From: Sanguinoderma infundibulare
Lineage: Eukaryota; Basidiomycota; Agaricomycetes; Polyporales; Polyporaceae
Length of the DNA stretch: 64,000 nt
Direction: 5' to 3'
Assembly (NCBI GenBank): GCA_032821775.1
Contig: JAVLRN010000006.1
Location: 496,001-560,000, forward strand
The notes beneath the pieces were generated by a model. It searched no databases and had not been told where the DNA came from. It saw nothing but the letters and a program-made list of their open reading frames with translations. Shown here in pieces: positions 22,467 to 32,814 of this stretch; position 1 is the stretch's first letter, and every line of letters begins with the position of its first letter. The position numbers and the translations under genes were made by a program.

Positions 22467-25354
22467 GTTCGATGGTGGAATTCGTAGACGAGCCTGAGAC
22501 TGAACGGAGGTGGGGTGACACGCGAGGCACAGGTCGTTAGATAGTGGAGAGTGGCAAGGAAGAGAAACGCTGGCAGATTATGTACCCTCTGGTGACCGGG
22601 CACAGCAACTTCTCAGGATACGAAGCGGTGCTGGTAGCAGACAAGATCGTCCGAGGGCCGTCGATGAGAGAAGATTGCACGCCATGATCTGGACTGAACA
22701 TGATCCCTCCAATCCCAGGGTCTCCCATCGGCCATGCTGGGATGGAAGTTCCCGCGAACACAAGTAAGGTTGACGCGCTTTGCAGACGACGAGCTCCTCC
22801 TTCGATGATGGAACTGTCAAAGTCATCAGGAACCGTGAGAGCACTGAAGTCCGAAGACTCGCCTTGTGCCTCGCTTATTTGCGATGCTCCGGTTCATATC
22901 TCCCCGTGAGCTGATTTTGAATCTGCACAGTGCGGTAACCTGGAATGAGAGGCATGAGCTCCCCCCCGCACACATGCAAGGTCGGGGATATCTATGGGAA
23001 GATTTATTCGATATCCAGGCTGTGCACGTCCATCCTTGGAAGTGCCGTAGTAAATCCCTTAGTGGGAGATCGCAGCTCTCGATCGGATTGAAAAGGCAGG
23101 TAGCCATGGAGGTCGAAATCTCTTCCTTTAAACCTGATGGATAATGAGATATTTAGATCCTGATGAGACATAACGGTGAGACAGATTGGGACACATTTAG
23201 AGCATTGGCAGGAGGGGGGTGTGAATTCGCTTTCCCTCGTGAGGATCGCAATCAACTGATCTCTCGTTCAGGCCGAGACCCCAGAACCGGTGATGATACG
23301 CTATAGGTAGATGTCTTCTGACCCATTCGCGCGGAGCGACTGCTACGCAATGACGTGAACTCATGGTGCGGACCCGGCGACTTGCACCAAATCGGAACAC
23401 GGACGTGTTCGATTCGACTTCCTGGCTTGCCCTTCAGCCGTTCCACTGAATGCGCCGATGGCGAGTACCAAGGTCAACCCCATCGCAAATGGATAGCAAG
23501 TGATTACTTTGGCAAAGACTTACAGACACGGCGAAGAAAAGCGAGCTGCGGAGTGGCCCAGATTGCAAGGGTCCACAATGCACCTGATGTTCCAGCTCTG
23601 AACCTGAGAAGCAGGCCGACGGCTTGGTCGCTAGGGAAAAGGCGCCCCTGAAATGGACTGAACTCAAACACCGCGCTGTCGGATTTGCGTTGCCAGCGAG
23701 TATCATCGCCGGATTGTCCGGTGACGTGACTTGTGAGCTGGACGTTATTGATCATTACGAAGTGGAGAGGGACATTCGCGATGATACCTTGGCCCAATCT
23801 GTGTAATCCTCGCAGCCATCCACTGTCCGGGTGATCGTTGTGAGGAAAGCCAGCGAAGAGGGTCACCGTAACGGTGGCAGAGGAACTGGCAAGTAGGCAC
23901 CGAGCGCCGCACACTTCGAGACCCGCCTGTGGCTGTGGCGGTATATCAAGCGCCCGGCATCCGCCGTAACTATCACTGCCGGCACCGCTGAGTCGCCGTC
24001 GAACTCCTGGCCACTACAGCTTGTCTTCCACATCTCGAGTCCCTTTTCGCCAGCTCTGAATCCGCGTAGCCCTCAAGAGGGCGGTCCCCTTCTCAAGTCA
24101 AGTCGCACACCTCAATGGCACAGAGAGCCTCCGATTGCACTCGCATCATCAAGACGTATGTGAATATACCTGTGCTTCTCAGATCTTTAGAAGGTACCTC
24201 ATTCCAACACTCTTGACAGCGTTAGAATACGGCCTCATATGCGCCCCCTCCCGATTGGTGGAAGCAGTACCAAAGCATCGGGACTGGTTGCCATATTGAT
24301 CATTCTGCGAACACGTGCACAGGTGGTCTCAATATAAACCTACGAGCAAGCTTCTTTATGATGACGTACGCCCACGACTCGCAACTTCCATCGTGAGCCG
24401 GCATCAGATTGGAAACCCCTTGCCATCCAGAAGAACATGGTAGAACAGCAAATTTTGCCTGACACACAGAGGTGAGTCCAGACGATCAAGGGTCGTATTC
24501 TAGAGACATCGCAGAAGTTGTTGTCCAACTAAACCACTTCGGAACGAAAAGGACTCATAAATAGTGTCCTCCGCTACGACAGCCCACGCCCCACTCCAAG
24601 CGTCAAGTAACTGTTCCCCAAAACATTCGCATTGCGACTTCCAAGGCTGATGGAACAGATGCAATAACCGTGCGTCCATACCACATGTTGAAACGTATCA
24701 TGGCTCAGCTGACCGCTATTGATGAACACAATCATAGGGTCTCGAAGCGTCTCAAGCCCGCCACTGCCCGCGATCAGCGGCCACACCCACGCCTGAGGAC
24801 AGGAATGAGAACAAGGGACGATCAATTTCCCATGCGCGAAGATTCGACGTACGCTCGGTGTCGTGAGAAGAACAATGGCCTCTGTGGCGCATGCCGCAAC
24901 ACACAACACAGCAGAAAGGACACCGGGGATTTGGGGTGGTAGGCCTCTCAGGCTCATGAGTACGGCCTTTCGGCATTTTAAACCTCGCTCTGCGCCCAAG
25001 GCTCATCCAACCGTTGCCAACAGCCTCTTTTTGACACCTGCCCGTCAACTTAAGGCTATACGCTCCGTCCGGCATCATGCAACGGCCGAGCAGGAGTGGT
25101 ATAGACAAGTACTCATAAATGCCTTCACGTACCGTCCCAATCCCTTTGTATCCAGCGTAACTTGACAGTTGCCTGATAATTATTAAAGCGCAACAATCCG
25201 CCAGCCTCGTAGACCGAGGCTCAGTGCGCCGTTCTCCTGAACAACCTGAACAGAGTCGGGCACTGCGCAAGGCCTCCTAGGTCCACCTTTTGACTCAAGT
25301 GAGTGCTATGGCTGTCGTCAACCATTTCCCCTTGCTGAAGCGCGTGCTCTTCGC
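22467..25354. other. Gene-poor stretch
   Basis: No coding region supported. Frames up to about 170 codons overlap on both strands without motifs (for example minus 24752-25270 and plus 24670-24942, which are mutual shadows). Possible remnant of old duplicated or repeat DNA. Confidence 0.4.
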
Positions 25355-25514
25355 ATCGACATCCCGGATATGTTATAAATTTGCAAATGAATCCCCGTCC
25401 TCTGGCGACGAGTAGCGAAGTCTACGCCTTCTTTATCGACATCCCGGGTATGCTAAAAATTTGCAAATGAACCCTCATCCTCTGGCAAAGCGTAGCGAAG
25501 TCTCCGCCTTCTTC
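25355..25514. repeat. 80-bp tandem duplication (two copies)
   Basis: ATCGACATCCCGG(A/G)TATG starts at 25355 and again at 25435. Both copies run through TTTGCAAATGAA, CCTCTGGC and TAGCGAAGTCT to (T/C)GCCTTCTT. They differ at several positions, so the duplication is not brand new. It lies at the 3' end of a minus-strand open frame (26028-25453) and repeats its last codons. Confidence 0.8.
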
Positions 25515-26028
25515 CTCGTGCCTCAGCGGTGCGCGAACGGGGCTGTGGGTACCGGATCCCTTCTCCCACGACAGGTCTACGGTACTGCACCCCTGATCCG
25601 AGTCGGCCATTTTCGAATGTTGGCGTCGCCCTTCTCGGGTTTGAATCGGCATCAAGCTCAGAAGCGAGTCGCGTCGTACAGGCCCGTCGGGACTCGGAGG
25701 TGGCGAACGAGCGGATCGCTGCTGGGAAGCAAAAGGTAGCAAGGAACGGGGACTCTGAACGCCGTGTACGGCGGCCTTGTGCCAGATTATGCGCGAGACG
25801 TGGGAGTAACCCATCGCAAGAAGTCGCGATCATCAGTCCGAGACTCCGAGTATGTACTCGACGTGGTCGACTGGGGCTTGCCGGAGTACGAGGTTCCGAC
25901 TCGAAGGGCTCATGAATTACGGTCTTCAACTTGAACCAATCGAACGGGAATGGCGTAACAAATGGCATATCGGGGGTGTTAAAAGACTCGGTAGCCTGAG
26001 GGTCTGAGAGAAAGGTCACGTGGCGCAC
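25453..26028 (-). CDS. Uncertain hypothetical ORF
   Basis: A single 191-codon frame starts at ATG 26028 and stops within the second unit of the 80-bp tandem repeat. The N-terminal part (DMPFVTPFPFDWFKLKTVIH) looks protein-like, but most of the rest is Arg/Ser-rich and overlapping plus-strand frames are equally open. No domain, signal peptide or intron is recognisable. It lies upstream of and divergent from the tRNA-Asp/URA9 block. It could be a lineage-specific gene or chance. Confidence 0.25.
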   Translation of the reverse strand: MRHVTFLSDPQATESFNTPDMPFVTPFPFDWFKLKTVIHEPFESEPRTPASPSRPRRVHTRSLGLMIATSCDGLLPRLAHNLAQGRRTRRSESPFLATFCFPAAIRSFATSESRRACTTRLASELDADSNPRRATPTFENGRLGSGVQYRRPVVGEGIRYPQPRSRTAEARGRRRRLRYALPEDEGSFANF

Positions 26029-26084
26029 GGTCGGCGGGAATCACAATGCGGGATATAATCAATAATCTGCCCTATTGAGGTAGC

Positions 26085-26166
26085 TCTCTGTTAGTATATC
26101 GGATAGTACACGCGCCTGTCATTTCCTTGACCGCGCGAAAGCGGGGTTCGACTCCCCGACAGAGAG
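26085..26166 (+). tRNA. tRNA-Asp: tRNA-Asp (GTC) with 10-nt intron
   Basis: The mature part is identical by eye to the copy at 7891-7971, with anticodon loop CTGTCA-C. The intron after position 37 differs (TTTCCTTGAC, 10 nt, versus CTCGCTGAC, 9 nt). TTTT follows directly at the 3' end. Its end is only 69 bp from the URA9 start codon, so Pol III transcription runs straight toward that gene's promoter region. Confidence 0.93.
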
Positions 26167-26235
26167 TTTTGACGCGCAATGTGATCCTTTTTGCCTAGCG
26201 TCAGGACGTCGTTGGCTGGATTGAAGAGAACGGTG

Positions 26236-28077
26236 ATGACGACCAGGCTGGGCCTTGCTTCCGCTCGCGCTGTCGCTCGTCCATCGCTGTCTTCTAGGCT
26301 ATACGTCGCGCGCAGGGCCACCTCAACGTCAACGCAGCAGTCCGCGAGTTCATTCGGACGAACTACCGCCTGCGCTTCATTATTTGTCCTCTCCACCGGC
26401 CTTTTTGCTATCTACTATTTCGACTGTCGAGCCGCTCTCCACAAGTATGTGGTGACCCCCGTCATACGGCATACCTTTGATGCAGAAGCCGGTCACAAGC
26501 TTGCGGTCCGTGTCTTAAGTTCGGGGCTTGCTCCCCGTGACCCGGTTCTGGACGACGAGGTCTTGAAGGTCGAGGTGCGTGCGTGTATTGCTCCTTTGCT
26601 ATCTGTGTTTTATCTGACGGGTGCTGCAGTTATGGAATGAGGAGTTGGCGAACCCCATCGGACTCGCGGCTGGGTTTGACAAGCATGGTGAGGCTGTAGA
26701 CGGTGAGTATCCCAAAGCATTTCTTCCTCTGCCGTCGTCCTCAGCAAGCATTCAGGGCTTTTCGCTCTCGGATTTAGCTGGGTGGAGATCGGGAGCGTGA
26801 CACCAAAACCGCAGGTGCGTGTATATGCTATGACGTGCAGTGCGGTCCCCCCAACTCTCGACGACGAACGCAGCCCGGAAACCCCAAACCGCGCGTCTTC
26901 CATCTTCCTGACGACTCTGCCCTCATCAACCGTTATGGCTTCCCTTCCGAGGGCCACACCGCCGTCCTTGCTCGTCTTCGGGCCCGTCTCCCCACCCTCT
27001 CCTCCTACGCTTCCGATTCCTCCGTAGAGTCCCCGTTACATGGCCAGGACCACGCCTCGTTGCGTCCGAACGCGCTTCTCGCGGTCAATCTGGGCAAGAA
27101 CAAGTCGTCGCCTCCAGACTCTATCGACGATTTCGTCGTCGGCGTTCGCACATTCGGGCCGTACGCGGACGCGCTCGTGGTGAACGTCTCCAGTCCTAAT
27201 ACGCCAGGTCTGAGGTACGTCCTTGTTCCATGCCAGCAATTGCAGCTCGGTCTCAAAGGGCCTGTTCTTTCAGAGGGATGCAGAGTCGTACTCTGCTCCA
27301 AGAGCTCCTCGCCGGCGTGATCGCGACCAGAGACGAAGTCGTTGCCTCCACTTCCCACTCTCACCGACCAAAACTGCTACTCAAGATCGCGCCTGATCTG
27401 TCCGAGCCGGAAGTTGCGGACGTAGCGGCGGCCGTGCTCGCTAACGGAGGCGTGGACGGCGTGATCGTGAGCAACACGACCATCCAGCGTCCCTCGTCTC
27501 TATCAGACCGTGCGTACCGCCATGATTCGTCCCTTGCGTGAATTGGGACTCATTCCCCTGGCCATTGCGTCCTACAGCGAACAAGTCGGAATTGGGCGGG
27601 CTCTCTGGTCCGCCACTCAAGCAGCTATCCCTCACCACCCTCCGCACGCTTCGGACCCTCCTCCCCGCTTCCGTCCCGCTCATCGGGTGCGGCGGCATCT
27701 CCTCCGGTGCGGACGCGCTCGAGTTCGCGCGCGCGGGAGCGGCCGCCGTCCAGCTCTACACCGCGTTCGGCTACCAGGGCCCGGGCACGGCCAGGCAGAT
27801 CAAGGACGAGCTGGCCGATCTCCTCCGCAAGGAGGGCAAGACGTGGCGCGATGTCGTTCGCGAGGCCGTAGACCGTCACAGCCTCCGCGAGCAGCCGAAG
27901 GCTGCCGCGGCGCCCACCGCCGGAGAGGTCACGGTGGAGGTCCTCGTGCAGGAGGCGGAGGAGCTGAAGCGCCTGCTGGATGGGCTTGGGGAGAGGATCG
28001 ACGAGAAGCGAGAAGGCGCGACTGCGGGAGGGGACGCGCAGGTCGTTGCGATCACCTCGCCGCCCGCGGGGTCGTAG
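26236..28077 (+). CDS. URA9: Dihydroorotate dehydrogenase, mitochondrial class 2
   Basis: Exons 26236-26574, 26630-26702, 26756-26814, 26874-27214, 27274-27509 and 27578-28077 give 515 residues. The enzyme oxidises dihydroorotate to orotate with FMN, passing electrons to ubiquinone at the mitochondrial inner membrane (pyrimidine synthesis). An Arg-rich targeting sequence and one membrane helix ([18 protein letters not shown]) precede the barrel. Motifs in order: [61 protein letters not shown] (the Ser acts as base in class 2), [31 protein letters not shown] and [12 protein letters not shown]. The start is ATG 26236; the upstream TTG in frame is not used. Unusual: about 55 extra C-terminal residues with an Ala/Glu-rich likely helix ([18 protein letters not shown]) beyond the normal end. 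Confidence 0.95.
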
Positions 28078-28459
28078 AAGAGGCGCATGTCTTTGCGGAT
28101 ACCTGTGACGTCCGCTTGCGCGCTCGAATGGAGAAAAATCGCAAATATTCGCTCGTTACCGTGTGCTGAGCGAACTCAGGTTGCGAAGGGGTGCTCTCAA
28201 GGTTGCCATTTCCCTGGATATAACTGAAGTGCGTTTCGCAGTGTTTTGTGATCATACCCTGTCGTTCGAGTCGTTGCATCGTGGTCGTTCGAGTCGACCG
28301 CATCACAGCCTTACCCTTCACCTCGTGGGCGTTGTCGATGGCCAAGCCTGGCTCCAAAGGGTCCACGCGGTTCTGGCGACCCTCCATGCGTGGTGGGAGA
28401 AGGGCGATCGACCGAAGCAGACACGCCGACAAACGACTTGGAGCCGCCAACTGTTCGAA

Positions 28460-29449
28460 ATGAGGATGTTGAACTTAAGGAGACGGAATCCAAACGCCTG
28501 CAAATATTGGGACGCGTCTTCCGAGACTGACGTTCACCTTCTGCCAACGGTCACAGGCGATCAACGGCCTTATGACGGACACTCCCACCTTCTCATGCAG
28601 GCTCCAGCATTTCCGATCCGCGATTACAGATGGACACTCTCCGGTCTCCCGACAAGTTCTGGCGCTCAAGCTTCAAGACCAAGGACTGGAGCGCACACTT
28701 ATGGGTCCAAGTGGGTTGACTGCTACGACGTACTTTCGTTTCCGTGTCAGCTGTTGTCGCTTAGGACTTACACAATGGCCATCTTGGTGCTTCTAGCATA
28801 TATGCGCCGGCGTTCCGCGCTCAGGGCCTGTCAGGCTCGTTCGCTTCACGGAACCGGGCCCTTTGGATCCGATGTGAAGAAGGAGCAAGTGTCAACGTCG
28901 ACGCTGGGTAGAAGTTACCTTCAAGTCAGTGGAACGCCCTCGATTCTTTGCGTCCGTCGATCTCGGGACCTGGTGCCTGCGGCCACTGGCGGAAACAGCC
29001 TGTTTGCGATTTCTGGTTGCGGAACTAAGGATATGGGGGTAACAGGGGTCACTAGGGTTGGTGGAGCTGGATCGATTCTAGGTGTGCGTCGTCCTCGGTT
29101 CGCTACGCACCACAATCTCACGTCATCTACAAATTCGCAGAGTGATAGCGCTCACGCGCCAAAGACCCTGCGACATACGAAGAATGGCCCTCCTCGTTCC
29201 AGACGTCTTAGGGAGTCTGCTGTACGTTCCCGGTCTGGGGGTGTAGCCTCTCGGTCCCTTCTGACGCTCGGTTTCCGATCCAAAGCTACTCTGTCCGGCG
29301 GAGCAGTATGCCATTTCAACAGTCTTGAGAGAAAATGTGAAGACGACCTCTTCCCGGCCGGTATGCCTCATTGCGCTCAAGGCTACGCCGCTCCGTGCTG
29401 GGCAGATCCTTTCCACCTGCGTATAAAAGGCCGTCAACCACTTGACTAG
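28460..29449 (+). CDS. Uncertain long open frame
   Basis: The frame is open from 28163 (only a GTG there) to 29449, and the first ATG is at 28460, giving 329 codons. An open run this long is unlikely by chance at this base composition, and no convincing antisense gene explains it. Yet I see no domain, and composition is Arg/Ser-rich and irregular. It lies between URA9 and the four-exon gene at 29522, in the same orientation, and contains the TATA box of that next gene at its end. It may be an orphan gene, a decayed one, or chance. Confidence 0.28.
   Translation: MRMLNLRRRNPNACKYWDASSETDVHLLPTVTGDQRPYDGHSHLLMQAPAFPIRDYRWTLSGLPTSSGAQASRPRTGAHTYGSKWVDCYDVLSFPCQLLSLRTYTMAILVLLAYMRRRSALRACQARSLHGTGPFGSDVKKEQVSTSTLGRSYLQVSGTPSILCVRRSRDLVPAATGGNSLFAISGCGTKDMGVTGVTRVGGAGSILGVRRPRFATHHNLTSSTNSQSDSAHAPKTLRHTKNGPPRSRRLRESAVRSRSGGVASRSLLTLGFRSKATLSGGAVCHFNSLERKCEDDLFPAGMPHCAQGYAAPCWADPFHLRIKGRQPLD
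29422..29428 (+). promoter_or_regulatory. TATA box
   Basis: TATAAAA lies 94 bp upstream of the ATG at 29522, a normal distance allowing a transcription start about 30 bp downstream. Confidence 0.6.
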
Positions 29450-29521
29450 GGTTTTCTTCAGCGAACGTCGAGCTCGCCCAAGCCACACTCTCCTCTCCCT
29501 TCGCCCATCGCACTGGCAGTA

Positions 29522-30359
29522 ATGTCCCCCATCCTGAACGCCACCGTCTCAGAACTCTATGGTACGTATGCCCCCTTACGATCGTGGTCAGTGTGTGCTG
29601 ATGGATGCCTTTCTCGATGCGTTGCTTGTCCTCTAGTGACATCCCCTACGATAATCAGTGAGCGTCCAGTCAGGCATATTGACTCTCCGGCGCGGCTGAT
29701 TGACGGGGATCTAGATGTGCGCCAGTGGCTCGATATCCACCACACCGTCGTTAGTAAAGACGACTCCCTCAATGACCACGACTACCATATCTTCGCCGTG
29801 GCCGAGGTCCCCACCTTCGACTACACGCACCAGTACATCGATGCTACCGTCGGCATCTCGCTCGGACCCATCATCCTCGAGGTAAGCGCACGACGCCAGC
29901 TTTTCTCCTGCTACGTGACATCTCTAATGACCTACGTCGTTTGCCTCCTTGCAGTTCGCCGGCAAGATCGGCGCTGACCACCACGGTGAGGTCACCCTAA
30001 GCATCAAGTACCCGTTCCTACCTTCCATCAAGGTTGGTTCGTACCAGGGCGAACTCCACCAAGGCGCGGGCATGACCACGTCCCTCGGCGTGGCCGAAGT
30101 CCATGGCAGGGTCCGCCTCTGGATCCCCCTGGACGACCCCACGCCGTCGGCCTGGACCGAGTTCGACCTGAACGTGTTCGGGGATCAGTACAAGGGCAAG
30201 TTCTCGGTGCTCCCGATCCCGTGAGTTTCCTTCTTTCTTCGGCTTCATCACGAGCTGCGATGCTGAGGCCTCTTGCGTTGCAGCCCGTGGTTCATCGCTC
30301 CGCAAACTCGGGCTCCCGACGAGACGCCCTCCGGGAAGGGCCCGGCCCCCGCCGCCTAG
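29522..30359 (+). CDS. Beta-rich protein of unknown function
   Basis: Exons 29522-29561, 29637-29881, 29955-30220 and 30284-30359 join cleanly to 208 residues. No signal peptide or membrane helix is seen. The protein has alternating hydrophobic/polar stretches typical of beta strands (IISERPVRHIDSPARLIDG, YHIFAVAEVPTFDYTHQYID, GEVTLSIKYPFLP, HGRVRLWIPL) and many Gly turns, so a lipocalin-like or jelly-roll barrel is conceivable, but I recognise no family. The end is Pro/Ala-rich. Four correctly phased introns and a TATA box at 29422 make it a convincing gene. It probably acts in the cytosol. Confidence 0.8.
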
Positions 30360-31498
30360 GTGGAGTCGCACAAATTCTCAGCTCATGTTGAATGGTCTCG
30401 CGCAAACAAGCCCGTTGGTACATTGGAACGCGTGTGTAAAACCTTAGACAATGCATATATCGTTTCGGAAGGCTGCGTCTCTGGATTCGTCCTCGATTCG
30501 TCTCATCGATAACTGCCGATGCTTCCTTGCTTCCCGCGAACGGTGTCCCCCGACGATCCGCTCGGGACGCGGCCCAATGTCGTGCGCGCCTCTCGTCCTA
30601 CTTCTTCCTCGGCACAACACGCCTTTCCGTGCGCCTCCTTACAGCCTCTCCGGCACTGCGCAAGTCATGGAATGCCTCTTCGACATGTAGTCCTGACCGC
30701 AGACATGTCATGATGGCAGTGACCAAAACTCTTCGGGCCCACGACAACGCGCGCCTGCACGGCGGCCGCAGTAAACCTTGCGTGGCAGGCGGTGATACAT
30801 ACCGACGGAACCTATCCTTCGACGATCTGCAGGCAGCATGGAACGTCCGCTTTCAAGATCAACACCGCTTGGTGCGATAGCCACCGAGAGGTTCGGTTGG
30901 AGCGGGTGCTTAGCAATACCCCGCGCAGGCCTAGTACCTTGAAGTCCTGAAGAACCCACGAGCCTTGCTGATCATCACCTGCGCGAAGTTGTCGGGAGTC
31001 TAGGTCAGCAATTCACTTCATTATGAACAGTAGAGAGATTAACATTCTGAAGCAGCTCGCATGAAAGAAATAGGCTTGACGTATAGCTTGCTTGTCACGA
31101 GGCGAGCATGTCTCCGCATAGGTTGTTGAACTGACAACTCCGAGGATGTTCTCTGCCAATCCACCTCTCTTCAAGTTGCAGAATTACCAATGTAAACACC
31201 AGCTAGACGTGCCGACGCGCGGCACAATCCCGTGTTCTCAGGTACATCCTTTGACCCGCCCCGGTAGCAGTCTCGCATACTGTAAAGATGTCTGTCGTTC
31301 AAGGTTTCACATTGGAGGAGATACGCCTGGGTCGCGCCTGTGACCAGCCAAGACAAAGACGTTCATGAACGGCGTACGAATCATTCGTGCTGGACGGACT
31401 TTGGCCCAGTATAAGAGGCCCTTGTCGAGCTGCAATGTCGGTCAGGACATCGACGTCGAGCCTCCAGACCAACAGTCCACACTCACCTTACCGACGAC
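30360..31498. other. Intergenic, no gene supported
   Basis: Short frames only. The right end carries a TATA-like TATAAGA at 31410-31416, about 90 bp before the secreted-protein ATG, followed by a pyrimidine-rich leader. Confidence 0.5.
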
Positions 31499-32056
31499 AT
31501 GTACGCCGCTCTCACCGCTCTCGTCCTCGCTGCGATCTCCCAGGTCGCGCACACCACCGTGATACCGCTCGATGGGCCGGCGAACGCGCAGTGGTCCAGG
31601 GTTGGCGTGACCACCGCCGCGAGCTTCCCTGTCCACACCCTCGACATCGCCCGCAACGGTACACACGACGGCACCATCCACGGCCGCGGTACGCACGGTG
31701 GCACCACCGGCACGCACGACGGTACCACCGGCACGCACGGCGGTACCACCGGCACGCACGACGCCGCCATCCGTACTCGCTCGCCCGCCGCGAACCCCGC
31801 CGAACTCCTCCTCTGCCCCAACGTGGGCTGCGCGAGCTGCACCGCGTTCGCGCTGAACGCGCTCGCCGAGGACGAGTGCTTCCTCACGAGCGTGGACGCG
31901 TTCTCGGTCGCGATCCTCCAGCCGCTCGGCGGCGGCCTGCCGTTCCTGGTCGACGTCGGCACGCCGGGCTGCGCGTCGCTCGCGAACATCCCGACGGTCA
32001 ACGAGTGCTTCAACGTCAACGGGGGGCCGTTCACCAACTTTGCGCTCATCCCGTGA
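31499..32056 (+). CDS. Small secreted cysteine-containing protein with GTHDGTT repeats
   Basis: A single exon codes for 185 residues. A signal peptide (MYAALTALVLAAISQVAHTT) leads into a short spacer and then a Gly/Thr/His/Asp repeat, residues about 54-90, of 7-residue units GTH(D/G)GTT. The C-terminal 90 residues contain six Cys in the pattern LLLC-x4-C-x2-C, then ECFL, GCAS and ECFN, probably forming three disulfides in a compact secreted domain. I know no matching family. Such proteins in basidiomycetes can be cell-wall or effector-like. The His/Asp-rich repeat might bind metal ions, which is inference only. Strong G/C-ended codon use suggests high expression. Confidence 0.8.
   Translation: MYAALTALVLAAISQVAHTTVIPLDGPANAQWSRVGVTTAASFPVHTLDIARNGTHDGTIHGRGTHGGTTGTHDGTTGTHGGTTGTHDAAIRTRSPAANPAELLLCPNVGCASCTAFALNALAEDECFLTSVDAFSVAILQPLGGGLPFLVDVGTPGCASLANIPTVNECFNVNGGPFTNFALIP
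31658..31762 (+). repeat. 21-nt coding minisatellite
   Basis: Units of GG(T/C)ACGCACG(A/G)(C/T)GG(T/C)ACCACC occur in tandem, three well conserved plus degenerate units on both sides. They encode the GTH(D/G)GTT repeats of the secreted protein. Because the unit is a multiple of three, copy number can change without frameshift. Confidence 0.85.
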
Positions 32057-32814
32057 GCGCGCGATGGACATGGACAGGGCCAAAAGGTATGGGTCGGGAT
32101 TCTTGCGCGTTCGCATTCCTTGTTCCTTGTCGTGCCGTACAGCTGAGCGCAACTTCAACTTTCCAGGATATATCGTTCCGGGCCGAGGACCGAGGGAGGG
32201 GACGGGGAGGCGGGAGTTGACTCTTGGATGACTGTTGTGATGTACGCGTAGCTGGATTTCTCATTCTGGACCGGGTTTTTTTGACTGTCTTCGAACGTAC
32301 GATCGAGCGGGTTTTGTATTGCAATTGCGGAAGTGGCATGTTTGTTTTCTTATGAACCTATGAATGTTGTGGCCAAATCTAAGGGTCCATCCGGAGGCAA
32401 TGGTAGCGAGACTGGTGGATGGCGAGGAGCGCACGAGACGTACTCGGGGCTGGACGATGGTGGTATGACAGATAAGCGTGCGCAGGTGGCTGTACACCGG
32501 GGGAGCCGAGGTCGAGCGCGCCTTGGGGCCAGATGTGTCTTGCAACTTCGATCTCAACTTGCATTTCGTCCCCGCTCAAGGCGGCAACTTGATCGGCCAC
32601 CGTGCATAGGTTTGTTCAGCCATTCGGCGCGGTCATAGTCACTGGCACTGACTGCGCTCTACGGGGCCACCTCCAGCCCGACTCCTCTTGATCCCATCAC
32701 GCCGTGGCGTAGTAGCTGTGCACCAGGACCTCCAGAGCATTCGGAGGGTGACGATCGTCCTCCTCCTTGCTTATAATACTCTGTATCTACCTGCCACCCC
32801 ACCTGGCCTCCGAT
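32057..32814. other. Intergenic with TATA box for the downstream factor
   Basis: No gene is supported. TATAATA at 32772-32778 lies 37 bp before the transcription factor ATG. This is close, so the 5' leader would be very short unless another start is used. Confidence 0.5.

Noticed and set aside
26191..26235. Upstream start for dihydroorotate dehydrogenase
   Set aside because: The codon at 26191 is TTG and lies 24 bp from the tRNA end; ATG 26236 gives a normal targeting peptide.
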